IMG/VR virus record: IMGVR_UViG_3300050015_000398
Span: 1 to 47,360 of that record
DNA length: 47,360 nt
Reading direction: 5' to 3' (one strand)
Source: a virus
This document shows, piece by piece, positions 7,905 to 17,209 of the stretch. A model generated the notes under the pieces. The model saw only the letters and a list, made by a program, of their open reading frames with translations. It ran no database searches and had not been told where the DNA came from. Both the position numbers and the translations under genes were made by a program. Positions within the stretch are counted from its first letter, which is position 1, and each line of letters begins with the position of its first letter.

Positions 7905-7949
7905 GTGAGCATATTGTACTCACATATTAAAACAATATAGCTATATTTA
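7905..7949 (+). promoter_or_regulatory. promoter with dyad operator A, head of the capsid/tail block
   Basis: The dyad GTGAGCA (7905-7911), spacer TATTG, TACTCAC (7917-7923) has one mismatch. A weak -7 box TATATTTA lies at 7942-7949. The dyad centre is ~28 bp upstream of the -7 box. The same dyad occurs at three other promoters in this genome. It precedes the scaffold gene at 7994. Confidence 0.65.
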
Positions 7950-7993
7950 CAGCCTAAAGATTTAGGAACTCAAAATACTAACTAAAAAACAAC

Positions 7994-8680
7994 ATGAAAC
8001 AAAAACTAATCGAAGGACTGAAAGTCAAATATCCAGGCTTGCAGGACTCAATAATCACCAGGATGGCCGATAAAATGGCAAAGACTGTAACAACGGAAGA
8101 CCAGGTCGACACCGCAATCGAGGGGACGACTATCCAGCAATTAATTGATAGTTATACAGATAGCCGCGTAACCGAAGCAAGCGTTACAGCCGTTGTTAAC
8201 TATGAAAAAAAGCATAATATTAAGGATGGGAAAGCAATCGCGGCAGAAAATCCGCAACAGGAACCAGCCAAACCAGGGGACGAAACACCTGCATGGGCAA
8301 AGCTATTAATTGATCAGAACAAAACCCTGAGCGATAAAATCGCAGCCATTGAAGGAAACAAAGTAACCACTGAAAGACTCACCAAACTACGCGCCGAATT
8401 AACCGGAGCGCCTGAAACTCTCCTCGCGAGATTTGAAAAGGACATGCCAAAAGACATGAACGATGAACAATTTAATGAATGGATCACTGGCGTTAAAACC
8501 GACGTGGAACCATTCATCACTGCCTTAGTTCAAAAAGGGGTAGTATTCAATCCACCAGCATCTGGCGGGAAAGGAACACCTACACCTGAAGCATCGCCGG
8601 AAGTAAAAGCACGGATTGAGGAACGAGCAAAAGAAGCTGTTCTGGAACCATCAGCCATAAAAGGGCTCCCAAATAAATAA
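7994..8680 (+). CDS. capsid scaffolding-like protein
   Basis: A 228-residue hydrophilic, helical protein immediately before the head-fibre and capsid genes, the usual scaffold place. The N-terminus MKQKLIEGLKVKYPGLQDSI and the middle helix WAKLLIDQNKTLSDKIAAIEG are coiled-coil-like. A Pro/Gly-rich linker (NPPASGGKGTPTPEASPE) precedes a short C-terminal helix. No protease motif is seen. It is the first gene after operator A. The function is inferred from position and composition. Confidence 0.65.
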   Translation: MKQKLIEGLKVKYPGLQDSIITRMADKMAKTVTTEDQVDTAIEGTTIQQLIDSYTDSRVTEASVTAVVNYEKKHNIKDGKAIAAENPQQEPAKPGDETPAWAKLLIDQNKTLSDKIAAIEGNKVTTERLTKLRAELTGAPETLLARFEKDMPKDMNDEQFNEWITGVKTDVEPFITALVQKGVVFNPPASGGKGTPTPEASPEVKARIEERAKEAVLEPSAIKGLPNK

Positions 8681-8708
8681 ATCAATTTCACAAAAAAAAT
8701 CAAAGAAA

Positions 8709-9320
8709 ATGAATGTAAAATTTAAATATACTGCAGCCGAATCAGTAGAACCTGTAGTATTTGAAGAAATATTCGCAGAAAGACCAGGTGGTGGATTAGT
8801 AGCCAATCAAGTCTATGACTTGAAAGCAGGAACTGCCATGGGTTTATCAGGCGGAAAATACGTGCCCATCAGAGCGTATCGATTGACCAAAGCAGTTGCT
8901 GCCCAGGATACCACAATCGAAATTGCTAAGGGTAGTGGAATCGTTATCGGCGACATTATCGCCCATGATGGAACCGGACTGGCAAGTACCAACTTGAACT
9001 CAACCGATCCATTAAAAGATGTTGTGACAGTTACTCTCGGAATTGTTATCCCGATTGACACCGTCCTCTATCAAGCCGCAAATTTGTCAGTAGCCGCAAC
9101 ACCAGAAGTGGTAGATGGCACTGGCCATACAACCACAGTAGGAGTTCCTGCTGTTACCCCATTGCCAAAATACACACCCGCATACGTGCTGGGTGACAAT
9201 GTAATTGCCGCCGAGGGTGATAAGCTCGTTAGACTTGTTAACGGTGCTAATTTGAGAAAAGAAACCGCTCCGATTTCGGAAGAAGTTGTGGCTTTGTTGA
9301 AAAACATAACACTTGTATAA
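8709..9320 (+). CDS. head fibre / capsid decoration protein
   Basis: A 203-residue beta-rich protein lying 4 bp before the major capsid gene. It begins with FKYTAAESVEPVVFEEIFAE and is otherwise rich in Val, Thr, Gly and Ala with no charged clusters, typical of decoration proteins that sit on capsomers. The tail (EEVVALLKNITLV) is helical. It is similar in size and place to the head fibre proteins of other Bacteroidetes phages, but no specific motif proves it. Confidence 0.6.
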   Translation: MNVKFKYTAAESVEPVVFEEIFAERPGGGLVANQVYDLKAGTAMGLSGGKYVPIRAYRLTKAVAAQDTTIEIAKGSGIVIGDIIAHDGTGLASTNLNSTDPLKDVVTVTLGIVIPIDTVLYQAANLSVAATPEVVDGTGHTTTVGVPAVTPLPKYTPAYVLGDNVIAAEGDKLVRLVNGANLRKETAPISEEVVALLKNITLV

Positions 9321-9323
9321 GCC

Positions 9324-10427
9324 ATGAAGACTCCATTATTTGACCTGGATATACCAGGCATGCAAGCAGAAGTAAATTCTTACAAACCAGGAAGTGGACT
9401 CGCATGGAGTACCTTATTCCCACTGAAATACACTCCGAAATTCGACCTGAAAGGAATCGAAGGAAACGATGGTATTCCGGTCTCTGCTGACCGCGTAGCG
9501 TTTAACACCAAATCCCCAATCAAGACTCGTAAAAAAGTCGGATCCTGGAGCGGTGAATTGGCCAAAATATCCATCTCGAAAGTGAAGGATGAAAAAGCCA
9601 TCAACGAATACAATGATTTGAAAGTCATTGCCGCATCGAACACTGAAGACAAAGCAACCGCTCGTTATTTGGTTGACATGGTCTATGACGACATCAAAGC
9701 AACAAGCGATGGCCTCGACTACAAAATCGAAATCGACGCTTTGAGAATTGGATCCGCCGGACAACAAACATTCATCGCTGCAATCGACGGTGACAATGCA
9801 ACTGCCGATGTTATTGATTTCAACATCCCCGCCGCAAACTTTGTCGGAGTTACAACCGTTTGGAGCAATGTCGCTGCCGATGGTATCAAAGATATCATCA
9901 CCCAACAGAAAGCAATTGCTGCCCAGGGTTTGAAAAAACCGCTTTATGCAATCATCGAAGATGCAACTTTTGAATTGTTACTGGCACAAACAGCAACGCT
10001 CAAACGCGTAGCTTCTGTAGTTGTTAACGCCGTAGGCCTCACCGCCTCCGAAGTTTTGAGCGTAGATAACGTGAACTCATACATGCGGATGAAAGGATTC
10101 CCACAATTCCTGGTTATTGATAGTTACGCAACTATTGAAACAAAAGCAGGAGTGCAGACCACAATCAAACCATGGAACGCTAATGCCGTTGTTTTGACTC
10201 CGACTCCACAATTGGGATGGACTTATTACAAACCAGTTCCGGTTATTGCAAACAGTGACGCCTTACAAGTACAAGGGAAATATGGAAAAACAACCGTTTA
10301 TAGCGACCTTAACCCGATGGTTGAAGTTACTATGGGTGAAGCCTACGTACAACCAGCACTTATCAACCGCGCATCGTTGGTATTCATTAACATCGCCCAT
10401 GCGACAGTATGGAATGGCGGAGTTTAA
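9324..10427 (+). CDS. major capsid protein
   Basis: A 367-residue protein in the normal capsid position and of normal size for an HK97-fold/E-type capsid protein. Features are an N-terminal arm, the segment SGLAWSTLFPLKYTPKFDLK, a long central helix around NEYNDLKVIAASNTEDKATARYLVDMVYDD, and a beta-rich C-terminal half ending TMGEAYVQPALINRAS. Neighbours (scaffold and fibre upstream, connector genes downstream) support the call. It follows the fibre gene by 3 bp and probably shares its transcript. Confidence 0.85.
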   Translation: MKTPLFDLDIPGMQAEVNSYKPGSGLAWSTLFPLKYTPKFDLKGIEGNDGIPVSADRVAFNTKSPIKTRKKVGSWSGELAKISISKVKDEKAINEYNDLKVIAASNTEDKATARYLVDMVYDDIKATSDGLDYKIEIDALRIGSAGQQTFIAAIDGDNATADVIDFNIPAANFVGVTTVWSNVAADGIKDIITQQKAIAAQGLKKPLYAIIEDATFELLLAQTATLKRVASVVVNAVGLTASEVLSVDNVNSYMRMKGFPQFLVIDSYATIETKAGVQTTIKPWNANAVVLTPTPQLGWTYYKPVPVIANSDALQVQGKYGKTTVYSDLNPMVEVTMGEAYVQPALINRASLVFINIAHATVWNGGV

Positions 10428-10439
10428 AAATTTGACAAA

Positions 10440-10760
10440 ATGACGGTCATCGAAGCATTAAAAACCGTTTCCAATTATCCCATACCCACCGCTGTCCTGG
10501 AAAGAATAGCGGTGGCCAGAGATTTGGAGCCGACAGGTGTAATGAACGCGGTGAGCTTTACGGAATCGAAGTATAGATTGGCGGAGGCCGATACCATGCT
10601 CTGGATTGCTGACGCTCCCAATTTTACTGAAGGTGGAGTTATTATTTCATTTTCAGGGAAAGAAAAGGATTTACTACGTTCAAAAGCACATTCGATTTAT
10701 AAAGGATTTAATGAAACGGTGAATGATATCTCTTACGGATACATAGGTACAAGTTTATGA
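10440..10760 (+). CDS. head-tail connector, adaptor-like (gp6-type)
   Basis: A 106-residue helical protein directly after the capsid gene. MTVIEALKTVSNYPIPTAVLERIAVARDL is a small helical bundle start, with GGVIISFSGKEKDLLRSKAHSIYK near the middle. Size and order fit the adaptor ring that binds portal. Its stop overlaps the next start (ATGA at 10757-10760), so the two are translationally coupled. Confidence 0.6.
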   Translation: MTVIEALKTVSNYPIPTAVLERIAVARDLEPTGVMNAVSFTESKYRLAEADTMLWIADAPNFTEGGVIISFSGKEKDLLRSKAHSIYKGFNETVNDISYGYIGTSL

Positions 10761-11068
10761 TCACGAACGGAACAATAAAAGTCTTGGGTGTTAGCGGAGG
10801 CGGAGTCGACAGTAATGGCGATCCAATCAAAGCCACAGCAATAGCCAGTCCTGAAATAGATTGTTTTTTTAAATTGAAAACTGACAAAAAATTCAGTTAC
10901 GATATTGGAGAATCAAAGGTATCAACTTACGAAATCCATATCGATACACAGGAATTCACATCGGCCAGGATCAGATTAACAGACGACCGAAACCAGGCAA
11001 TCGGAGACTTTGATGTTCTAAGCGTAGAATATCTGGATATTGCCCAACGAATAAAGATAACAGTGTGA
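10757..11068 (+). CDS. head closure / stopper-like connector
   Basis: A 103-residue beta-rich protein (GTIKVLGVSGGGVDSNGDPI, then STYEIHIDTQEFTSARIRL and EYLDIAQRIKITV) coupled to the preceding adaptor gene. In siphovirus order this slot usually holds the stopper that keeps DNA in the head. The call is by position and fold impression. Confidence 0.55.
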   Translation: MITNGTIKVLGVSGGGVDSNGDPIKATAIASPEIDCFFKLKTDKKFSYDIGESKVSTYEIHIDTQEFTSARIRLTDDRNQAIGDFDVLSVEYLDIAQRIKITV

Positions 11069-11072
11069 GAAA

Positions 11073-11516
11073 ATGAGTGTAACACAAATAACTCCACAAA
11101 GCGAAATCGAAGCCTACTTAAAACAACAAGTTGAGCGGCGAAATCAGGCAATACTTTATAAGTTAGCATCAATAGCCGAGCAAGTGGCCAACTTTGCAAA
11201 GGAGACCAGAGGATATACGGATAGAACCGGAAACCTTGTGAGCTCGACAGGATATGTACTCGTACAAGATGCAAAAGTAATAAGCGGAAAATTTGAATCA
11301 GCGCTTAAGGGTGAATCCGGAGCCAAACAAGGCGAAGCGTTCGCGGCAGAAATCGCCGCAACTTTACCGCAAGGAATCGGATTCGTAATCGTTGCAGGAA
11401 TGAATTATGCAGCTTATGTCGAAGCAAAAGGATTCAATGTCCTCGCAATTTCGGAAATAAAAGCGCAAAAACTCGTGGAAGAAATGATCGCAAAACTGGG
11501 ATTAAAAGCACAATGA
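11073..11516 (+). CDS. HK97 gp10-like neck/tail completion protein
   Basis: A 147-residue protein with an N-terminal helix (QSEIEAYLKQQVERRNQAILY), the motif TRGYTDRTGNLVSSTGYVLV typical of the gp10/tail-completion family, and AGMNYAAYVEAKGFNVL, the usual beta-strand plus YA-YVE motif. Its C-terminal helix ends at AQ and the stop overlaps the next start by 4 bp (ATGA). Confidence 0.7.
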   Translation: MSVTQITPQSEIEAYLKQQVERRNQAILYKLASIAEQVANFAKETRGYTDRTGNLVSSTGYVLVQDAKVISGKFESALKGESGAKQGEAFAAEIAATLPQGIGFVIVAGMNYAAYVEAKGFNVLAISEIKAQKLVEEMIAKLGLKAQ

Positions 11517-11920
11517 AAAAGACTGGCGGAAATATTGAAACGGACATTTATAACCTATTGTCATCCGGATTAAAAACAATCTGCTCAACAGGAAATGTCT
11601 ACAAATCAGAAGGTCGTGGGAAAAACGCAACCACTGAAGACGCCGTCGTTATATTCATGGGTGGACTTGATGACCAGGTGCAAGAGGGCATCGTAACTGT
11701 TAACATTTTCATAAACGATATTGATAATGGAACAGGGACAAAAGTAAAAGATGCCGGAACTTGCCGATCCGTTGAAAGTTCATTATTGAGCTTAATAGAC
11801 TCCGCAACAACAACCGAGTACGAACTAACCCGCAAATCAATCATTCAAACATTCGCCGTCGAAGAAATAGATCAGCATTTTGTCAATGCAAAAATACAAT
11901 TTAAAAGGATAACCATCTAA
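11513..11920 (+). CDS. tail terminator/completion-like protein
   Basis: A 135-residue alpha/beta protein (ETDIYNLLSSGLKTICSTGNVY, then VTVNIFINDIDNGTG and VESSLLSLIDSA), with a strand-rich C-terminus (NAKIQFKRITI). Order after the gp10-like protein and before the tail tube indicates the tail terminator role. It overlaps the preceding gene by 4 bp. Confidence 0.6.
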   Translation: MKKTGGNIETDIYNLLSSGLKTICSTGNVYKSEGRGKNATTEDAVVIFMGGLDDQVQEGIVTVNIFINDIDNGTGTKVKDAGTCRSVESSLLSLIDSATTTEYELTRKSIIQTFAVEEIDQHFVNAKIQFKRITI

Positions 11921-11930
11921 AAAAATAGAT

Positions 11931-12416
11931 ATGAGTACAATAATGAGTTGGAGCAAATGCGCCATAACAATTGGAAAAACCGGAGCCGTCGATGCCATGG
12001 CAGCAGTCCTGACATCAATCGGAACCATAAAAGATAAGTCCACCGTTTTAGCAACTGCTGAAGGCGAAAAGCTGACAGCAAAATCTACAGGCGGAGTGCT
12101 GGTAGCTCAGGAAAGCAAAGACGGAGACGTTACGCTTACTACCAGAATCATGGAACCGGACTATGCAGTGATCGCCGCCTTTATCGGAGCCACAAACAAT
12201 ACCACCAACCTGGTAATCAACACGAATGTCGTTGCGGATTGCTGGTCGGTACAATTGGCACCAAAGAATGTCGGAGCAACCGGAATAAAAATCCGCAAAG
12301 CGTCTGTAGATTATAAAGAAGGCTACAGCGAAGACGAGGGACATTTTGCAGATGTTGTATTTACCGTCCTGCAATGTGCAGACGGCGAACTTTACACCAA
12401 ATACAAAAAAACCTAA
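11931..12416 (+). CDS. tail tube protein, short paralogue
   Basis: A 161-residue protein beginning MSTIMSWSKC. It closely resembles the next gene across its whole length: TIKDKSTV-ATAEGEKLT near residues 27-45, ESKDGDVTLTTRI, NVGATGIKIRKASVDYKEGYSEDEG and VLQCADGELYTK. Size and location between the tail terminator and tail chaperone fit the major tail (tube) protein. It lacks the ~68-residue insertion present in the downstream paralogue. Four bases separate the two genes. Confidence 0.7.
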   Translation: MSTIMSWSKCAITIGKTGAVDAMAAVLTSIGTIKDKSTVLATAEGEKLTAKSTGGVLVAQESKDGDVTLTTRIMEPDYAVIAAFIGATNNTTNLVINTNVVADCWSVQLAPKNVGATGIKIRKASVDYKEGYSEDEGHFADVVFTVLQCADGELYTKYKKT

Positions 12417-12419
12417 CCC

Positions 12420-13109
12420 ATGAGCACAATCATGAGTTGGAGCAAATGCGTTATTAAAGTGGCCAAAACAGGAACGGCTGACGCATTGGGCTCTCCTTTA
12501 GTATCGATAGGTACTATCAAGGACAAATCCACCGTAATGGCTACCGCCGAGGGTGAGAAACTGACCATGAAAGCGACTGGTGGATTCACAATCGCCCAGG
12601 AAACATCAGATGGAGAAATGACACTTACAACCCGAATCGTTGAATCGGATTTTAAAACCATTTCACAAATGATGAACACCAACGTAGTATCCTATGCCGG
12701 AAGTTTATCGAATGCAACAACACTACATATCGCAAAGGGCAGTAATGCTTTTATCGGGATGTATTTGAGCGATGGAACACATATCGCCCCGGTTACAGAC
12801 ATTGATAAAACAAACGGATCCTACGATAACCTGACAATTACACTGGGAGCCGCAACCACCACCGGAGATATTCTGTTTGAATGCGACGTAAATGGAAATT
12901 TACTTCTTAAATCAAATATTATCCCCGAAAACTGGTCGGTTGAGATAACGCCAAAAAACATCGGCGCTACCGGAGTACGAATCCGCAAAACATCTGTGGC
13001 CTATAAAGAGGGCTATAGTGAAGACGAAGGAGCCTACGCCGATATCACCTTTTCAGTACTTCAATGCGCTGATCTGGAACTTTATACAAAATTTAAAAAA
13101 ACAGCTTAA
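12420..13109 (+). CDS. tail tube protein, long paralogue with internal insertion
   Basis: A 229-residue protein, a tandem duplicate of the preceding gene: the same MSTIMSWSKC start and the same C-terminal EITPKNIGATGVRIRKTSV...YKEGYSEDEGAY. Between about residues 80 and 150 it has an extra, beta-rich, Thr/Gly-rich segment (NATTLHIAKGSNAFIGMYLS through GDILFECDVNG) that resembles a surface decoration domain in a loop. A terminator hairpin follows its stop. Confidence 0.7.
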   Translation: MSTIMSWSKCVIKVAKTGTADALGSPLVSIGTIKDKSTVMATAEGEKLTMKATGGFTIAQETSDGEMTLTTRIVESDFKTISQMMNTNVVSYAGSLSNATTLHIAKGSNAFIGMYLSDGTHIAPVTDIDKTNGSYDNLTITLGAATTTGDILFECDVNGNLLLKSNIIPENWSVEITPKNIGATGVRIRKTSVAYKEGYSEDEGAYADITFSVLQCADLELYTKFKKTA

Positions 13110-13111
13110 TT

Positions 13112-13146
13112 AAAAGGCCGTAATGCTAATCGCGGCGGCCTTTTTT
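13112..13146. terminator. Rho-independent terminator after the tail tube genes
   Basis: The stem AAAAGGCCG (13112-13120) / CGGCCTTTT (13136-13144) is followed by a T-run to 13146. It probably attenuates transcription after the abundant head and tube genes, because the next gene begins only 12 bp later with no obvious new promoter. Confidence 0.8.
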
Positions 13147-13157
13147 AATTCATCAAT

Positions 13158-13646
13158 ATGGACACACTCGAACAGAAAACCGCTAATGAAGTACTGCAGG
13201 AACCGCTTATTATAAAAATAGACGGGAAAGATTATCAGGTAGCACCTCCGACACCAGCAACGGTGGTAAAAATATCAGCCATTGTTTCGGAATTTCCTGA
13301 GCAGTTTATCGATAAGAAAAAAATCATAGAAAGTATTATAGCAACGGCCAAAGATTGTGGATCCATTGGAATGTTCGCCGCAACGCTTATCCTCGGCGAA
13401 ACAAAGACGAAAAAGGAAATCAAAAGAGACAAATATAAGATATTCAAAAGGGAAATCAGCAAAGACGACCTGGCGGATATTATAATGCATAAAATGAAAA
13501 ATAGCGAACTGAATAAAACCATTTCTTTAATTTTATCGAGATTGGAGATTATAGATTTTTTCGCTATTACCACTTCCCTAAACGAAATCAACATTCTGCG
13601 GAAGACAAAGGAAGTGGAGAAGAAAACGACAGCATCTGGAGTCTGA
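13158..13646 (+). CDS. tail assembly chaperone, short form (G)
   Basis: A 162-residue protein between the tube and tape-measure genes, the position of the lambda G analogue. It contains PLIIKIDGKDYQVAPPTPATVVKISAI and a helical C-terminal half. A TTTTTTC heptamer in the zero frame at 13556-13562 allows a -1 shift into the downstream frame. Without shifting, translation ends at TGA 13644-13646. Confidence 0.75.
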   Translation: MDTLEQKTANEVLQEPLIIKIDGKDYQVAPPTPATVVKISAIVSEFPEQFIDKKKIIESIIATAKDCGSIGMFAATLILGETKTKKEIKRDKYKIFKREISKDDLADIIMHKMKNSELNKTISLILSRLEIIDFFAITTSLNEINILRKTKEVEKKTTASGV

Positions 13647-13855
13647 TCGGTGGCATGATGAAGGCCTACCCTTCAATGACACCCGATTACATTTTATATG
13701 AAATGAGCTACGTTAACATGGCATTATACAGCTCGATATTACCTCCAATGGACTCCCCAAAGTCAAAGAAAGAAAACTCTTTTGACGAAAGTACTGACGC
13801 AAACGATCCGGATAATTTTAATAATGACGAAACCGAAACTGTTGTAAAATCATGA
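13158..13855 (+). CDS. tail assembly chaperone, -1 frameshift fusion (G-T)
   Basis: The zero frame runs to the heptamer T-TTT-TTC (13556-13562, residues IDFF). In the -1 frame the reading is open without a stop from there to TGA at 13853-13855, giving a 232-residue fusion. The extension reads ...DSIWSLIGGMMKAYPSM then TPDYILYEMSYVNMALYSS and an acidic tail, the usual GT-type pattern. The independent frame from ATG 13655 (66 residues) is therefore probably the T part rather than a separate gene. The fusion recruits tape-measure and tube proteins in known siphoviruses. Its end overlaps the tape measure start (ATGA). Confidence 0.7.
13556..13562 (+). promoter_or_regulatory. programmed -1 ribosomal frameshift heptamer TTTTTTC
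   Basis: In the zero frame the codons are TTT TTC preceded by T, a canonical X-XXY-YYZ slippery site. The -1 frame is open from here to 13855 and crosses the gap between the two short frames. Confidence 0.65.
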
Positions 13856-16800
13856 ATGAAGAAGGGAAAATATGGTATGCCGTAGGCGCGGACACCAGCG
13901 GATTACAGGGAGACATTGACAAAGCAAAACAATCATTTAAAACCCTTTCGGATTCAACACAAGCCGAAGGGAATAAAATCAATAGTTCATTTTCGGATGT
14001 TGGCAAAACTATTGCCTCATCGGGAGATGCTGCACTCGCAGCCACCAAGGCTTTGATTGACAAAGCAAAGGAAAACATTCAGAACCTTGAAAAAATGATT
14101 GCCGGATTAAAAAAGCAAATGGACGATGCAAATCCAGGCACGCAAAGAGAAAATTTAAATATGGACTTTAATTCGGCCAATCATAGTCTAAATGCTCAAA
14201 AAACTATTCTTGCCGATTTGGAAAAACAAAAGGGAAGTTTAGTCACCGCACAAAAAGCCGGAGTAGCCCAAAATGAAGTAGAAGAAAGTTCACAAGTTAG
14301 TATGATCGGCTCATTAGGAAGATGGGCAACTGGTTTATTCACCGTTACTGCAGCTTTAAAGGTCGGAAAATCTATCATGGAATCCACAGAATCAACGGCG
14401 CATCAACTTGAAATAGCAGTAGGGCAGGTCGAATCTGCAACTAATTTCTTATTCAAAACAATAGCCACCGGAGACTGGAGTAACTTTATTAATGGGATGG
14501 AAAAGGCTATTGTAGGAGCAAGAGAATATGTTGATGCAATGGAAGAAGTCAATAATAAAACTAATGAACAAAAAATAAGGTCATCAAACTTAGATATAAA
14601 AATCGGCGAACAACGTGCTTTGTCTTATAGTAGTGATCCAAAAGTAGTAAAAGCAGCACTCACAGAAATTATCAAATTACAAACACAAAAACTTACAGAG
14701 GAGGCTCAACTCGCCAAACAAAGCTATGAGGTTTCCCGTAAAAAAATAGCCGATGATAATGGCTGGAATGAAAAAGAACTCGAAAATACAATTAAGTATT
14801 ATTCAAAGAACAAAGACATAATTCAACAAGGGGAAGAATACAATAAACTTGTTAAAGGGGTTACGCTTGGTAATGCGGTTAACTCTCCTGTTGGTAAAAT
14901 TATTTTACCAACGATAGTATCTTCTGTTATAAACATCGCCAATACTAATAATCAAGAGAAGCAACTTGACGATTTAATAAAACGAGTGGGGCCGAAAATA
15001 AAACAATACGGACAACTCGCTACTGATTTTTCAAAAGTAACATTCAAAGAAAGAAATGAATTAGCAAACCAATTAGCAGTAGCCCAGGACAAAGAAGCCG
15101 CTATTAATATTAATAACCGCCGCGACAAGCAACGATTAGTCACATTAAACGATGCGGATGAAAAAGCTGCGGTAGAAGCAGCCAAAAAAGCTGCGGATGA
15201 AAAAAATAAAGTTCTCAAAGAGCAACTCGATTATACCACCGAAATAGGAAAAAAGCGTATCGCCAATACCTATGAAATTGAGCAACAAAATTTAAATGCT
15301 GAAGCAGAAGGTGCGGAAAAATCACGCAAACAAGCCGATCTGGACTATCGGAAAACGCTTTCAAACTTAGATATTCAAAAGGCGGAACGAATAAAAAAGC
15401 AGAACGAAATAAGCGGTGGCATTGATAAGAAAACAGGGAAGCCAACAGAAAAGTTTTCAACTTCTATCCCTATTGAAGACCAGAAACAACTTGATGACTT
15501 AGCTGCGTCCGCACTCAAAGTAAAGAATGCTGAAATTGAAAAAATTACCAAAACGGAATTAGATAAGCTGAAAGCATTGTATGTCAAATACGGCGATGAA
15601 CGTGTGAAAATTGAAGACGAATACAATGACAGGATTCAAAAGTTAGCACAAGCCGGATTCATTATTCAGGCTGCAGAAGTAGCTATGGAACGGAATGAAA
15701 AAATCAGCGCCGTTTCTGAACGTTTAATCAAAGAAACCGACCTTTATAAACTCGCAAGCGGTAAACAGTTACTCATTTCAAAAGAACTTACCCAGCAACT
15801 TATCGAAGAAAGTAAAAAACAAATAGCTGCCGCCGTAGCCAATCCGGATGTTTCAAAAAGATTATCTCAGGCAGACGCTGATAATTTACTTGCCAAACTG
15901 GATAAAGCAGACCTCACAGTTCAAAAAACAGACAATCCGTTTGCCGATTTGATCGCCGGAGTTGAAATTTACAAAAAGGCAAGGCTCGAACAAAGTAAAT
16001 CAAATACCAAAACGGATATTGCAAACTTTTCCACACTGGAAGATGCTGCCAACAAAGCACAAAAAGCAACTCTGCAAGCCGCCGCCGAAGCGCTGCATGG
16101 GATTTCTGATATAATTAGTACTGTAACAAGTGAATTGACCGGATTAACCGATGCTCAAAAGAAAACGGTTGATGAGGTTACAAAAATGATTGCCGGAGCC
16201 GCCTCACTTGCAGAGGGTATCGCTACAGGAAATCCGATAACAATCATTCAGGGTTCTATTGAGTTATTGATGAATTTGCAAAAGTTAATGGATGTCAGTG
16301 AGCAGCAAATTGAAAAACGAATTGCGGATGACAAGACAGCGATCGATAATTTAAAGGACGCATACGATAAACTGGGTTATGCTATTCAGAAAGCATTCTC
16401 TACCGATAAAGCCAAATTAATCGCTGAACAGACAGCAAATTTAAAAGATCAAGCGAAAGCAATACAAGATCAGATCGATGCTGAAAATAAAAAACAAACC
16501 TTAAAGGATTATATGGCCAATCTTAATCCTGTCGCATGGGCATATTCTCTGCTGATGACAGGATCAGATCCCGAAACATTAAAAACACTTAACCAAGAAC
16601 TTGCGGATATTAATCAGCAAATCGAAACCAACAAAGACGCTCAACTTGAAGCGCTAACAGGAACATCAGTAATGTCGGCTATTGATGACTTTGCCAATGC
16701 TTATGCCGACGCCTTTACAACCGGCGAAGATGCCGCTTTGAAATCTGCAGACATAGTAAAAAATATCCTTAAAAAAGCATTGGTTGAAGATTTGAAAGAT

Positions 16801-17208
16801 GACCTTCAAAAACCAATTCAGACATTAATGGACTTGATAGCTGGCAATGCAACGCAAGCGGCTATCGATGCTCAAATGGGAGTAATTAATGCCGCTGCAG
16901 CAACGAATCTTGATGCCTTTAAAAATCTTGGATTAACAAACCCACGAACCGCCGCCTCCACCGGAATAGCAACAGCCAGCCAGGCCAGCGTTGATGAAAA
17001 TAACGGACGGCTGACGGCCATAGAAGGCCACACATTCAACATGAATGAAACTTTGAAAATAGTCGCCGCAAATGGAGTAGTCATGCGGGCACATCTCTCC
17101 AGAATTTCAAACAACACCGATAGACTGGAGGCAATCGAAAATTCAATCGGATCCGTGAAAAGCGGAATCGACCAAATAAATACAAAAGGAATCAATATTA
17201 AAGTATAA
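13852..17208 (+). CDS. tape measure protein
   Basis: An 1118-residue protein, the longest of the tail body genes, placed after the chaperone as in siphoviruses. It is mostly helical and coiled-coil, rich in Lys, Glu, Ala and Gln, with hydrophobic patches near residues 150-165 (LGRWATGLFTVTAALKVG) and near 780-800 (KMIAGAASLAEGIATGNPI). The C-terminal ~100 residues are Ala/Asn-rich, including DRLEAIENSIGSVKSGI. At roughly 1.5 angstroms per residue it predicts a tail of about 160-170 nm. It starts inside the chaperone stop and is followed after 1 bp by the distal tail gene. Confidence 0.9.
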   Translation: MNEEGKIWYAVGADTSGLQGDIDKAKQSFKTLSDSTQAEGNKINSSFSDVGKTIASSGDAALAATKALIDKAKENIQNLEKMIAGLKKQMDDANPGTQRENLNMDFNSANHSLNAQKTILADLEKQKGSLVTAQKAGVAQNEVEESSQVSMIGSLGRWATGLFTVTAALKVGKSIMESTESTAHQLEIAVGQVESATNFLFKTIATGDWSNFINGMEKAIVGAREYVDAMEEVNNKTNEQKIRSSNLDIKIGEQRALSYSSDPKVVKAALTEIIKLQTQKLTEEAQLAKQSYEVSRKKIADDNGWNEKELENTIKYYSKNKDIIQQGEEYNKLVKGVTLGNAVNSPVGKIILPTIVSSVINIANTNNQEKQLDDLIKRVGPKIKQYGQLATDFSKVTFKERNELANQLAVAQDKEAAININNRRDKQRLVTLNDADEKAAVEAAKKAADEKNKVLKEQLDYTTEIGKKRIANTYEIEQQNLNAEAEGAEKSRKQADLDYRKTLSNLDIQKAERIKKQNEISGGIDKKTGKPTEKFSTSIPIEDQKQLDDLAASALKVKNAEIEKITKTELDKLKALYVKYGDERVKIEDEYNDRIQKLAQAGFIIQAAEVAMERNEKISAVSERLIKETDLYKLASGKQLLISKELTQQLIEESKKQIAAAVANPDVSKRLSQADADNLLAKLDKADLTVQKTDNPFADLIAGVEIYKKARLEQSKSNTKTDIANFSTLEDAANKAQKATLQAAAEALHGISDIISTVTSELTGLTDAQKKTVDEVTKMIAGAASLAEGIATGNPITIIQGSIELLMNLQKLMDVSEQQIEKRIADDKTAIDNLKDAYDKLGYAIQKAFSTDKAKLIAEQTANLKDQAKAIQDQIDAENKKQTLKDYMANLNPVAWAYSLLMTGSDPETLKTLNQELADINQQIETNKDAQLEALTGTSVMSAIDDFANAYADAFTTGEDAALKSADIVKNILKKALVEDLKDDLQKPIQTLMDLIAGNATQAAIDAQMGVINAAAATNLDAFKNLGLTNPRTAASTGIATASQASVDENNGRLTAIEGHTFNMNETLKIVAANGVVMRAHLSRISNNTDRLEAIENSIGSVKSGIDQINTKGINIKV

Positions 17209-17209
17209 A

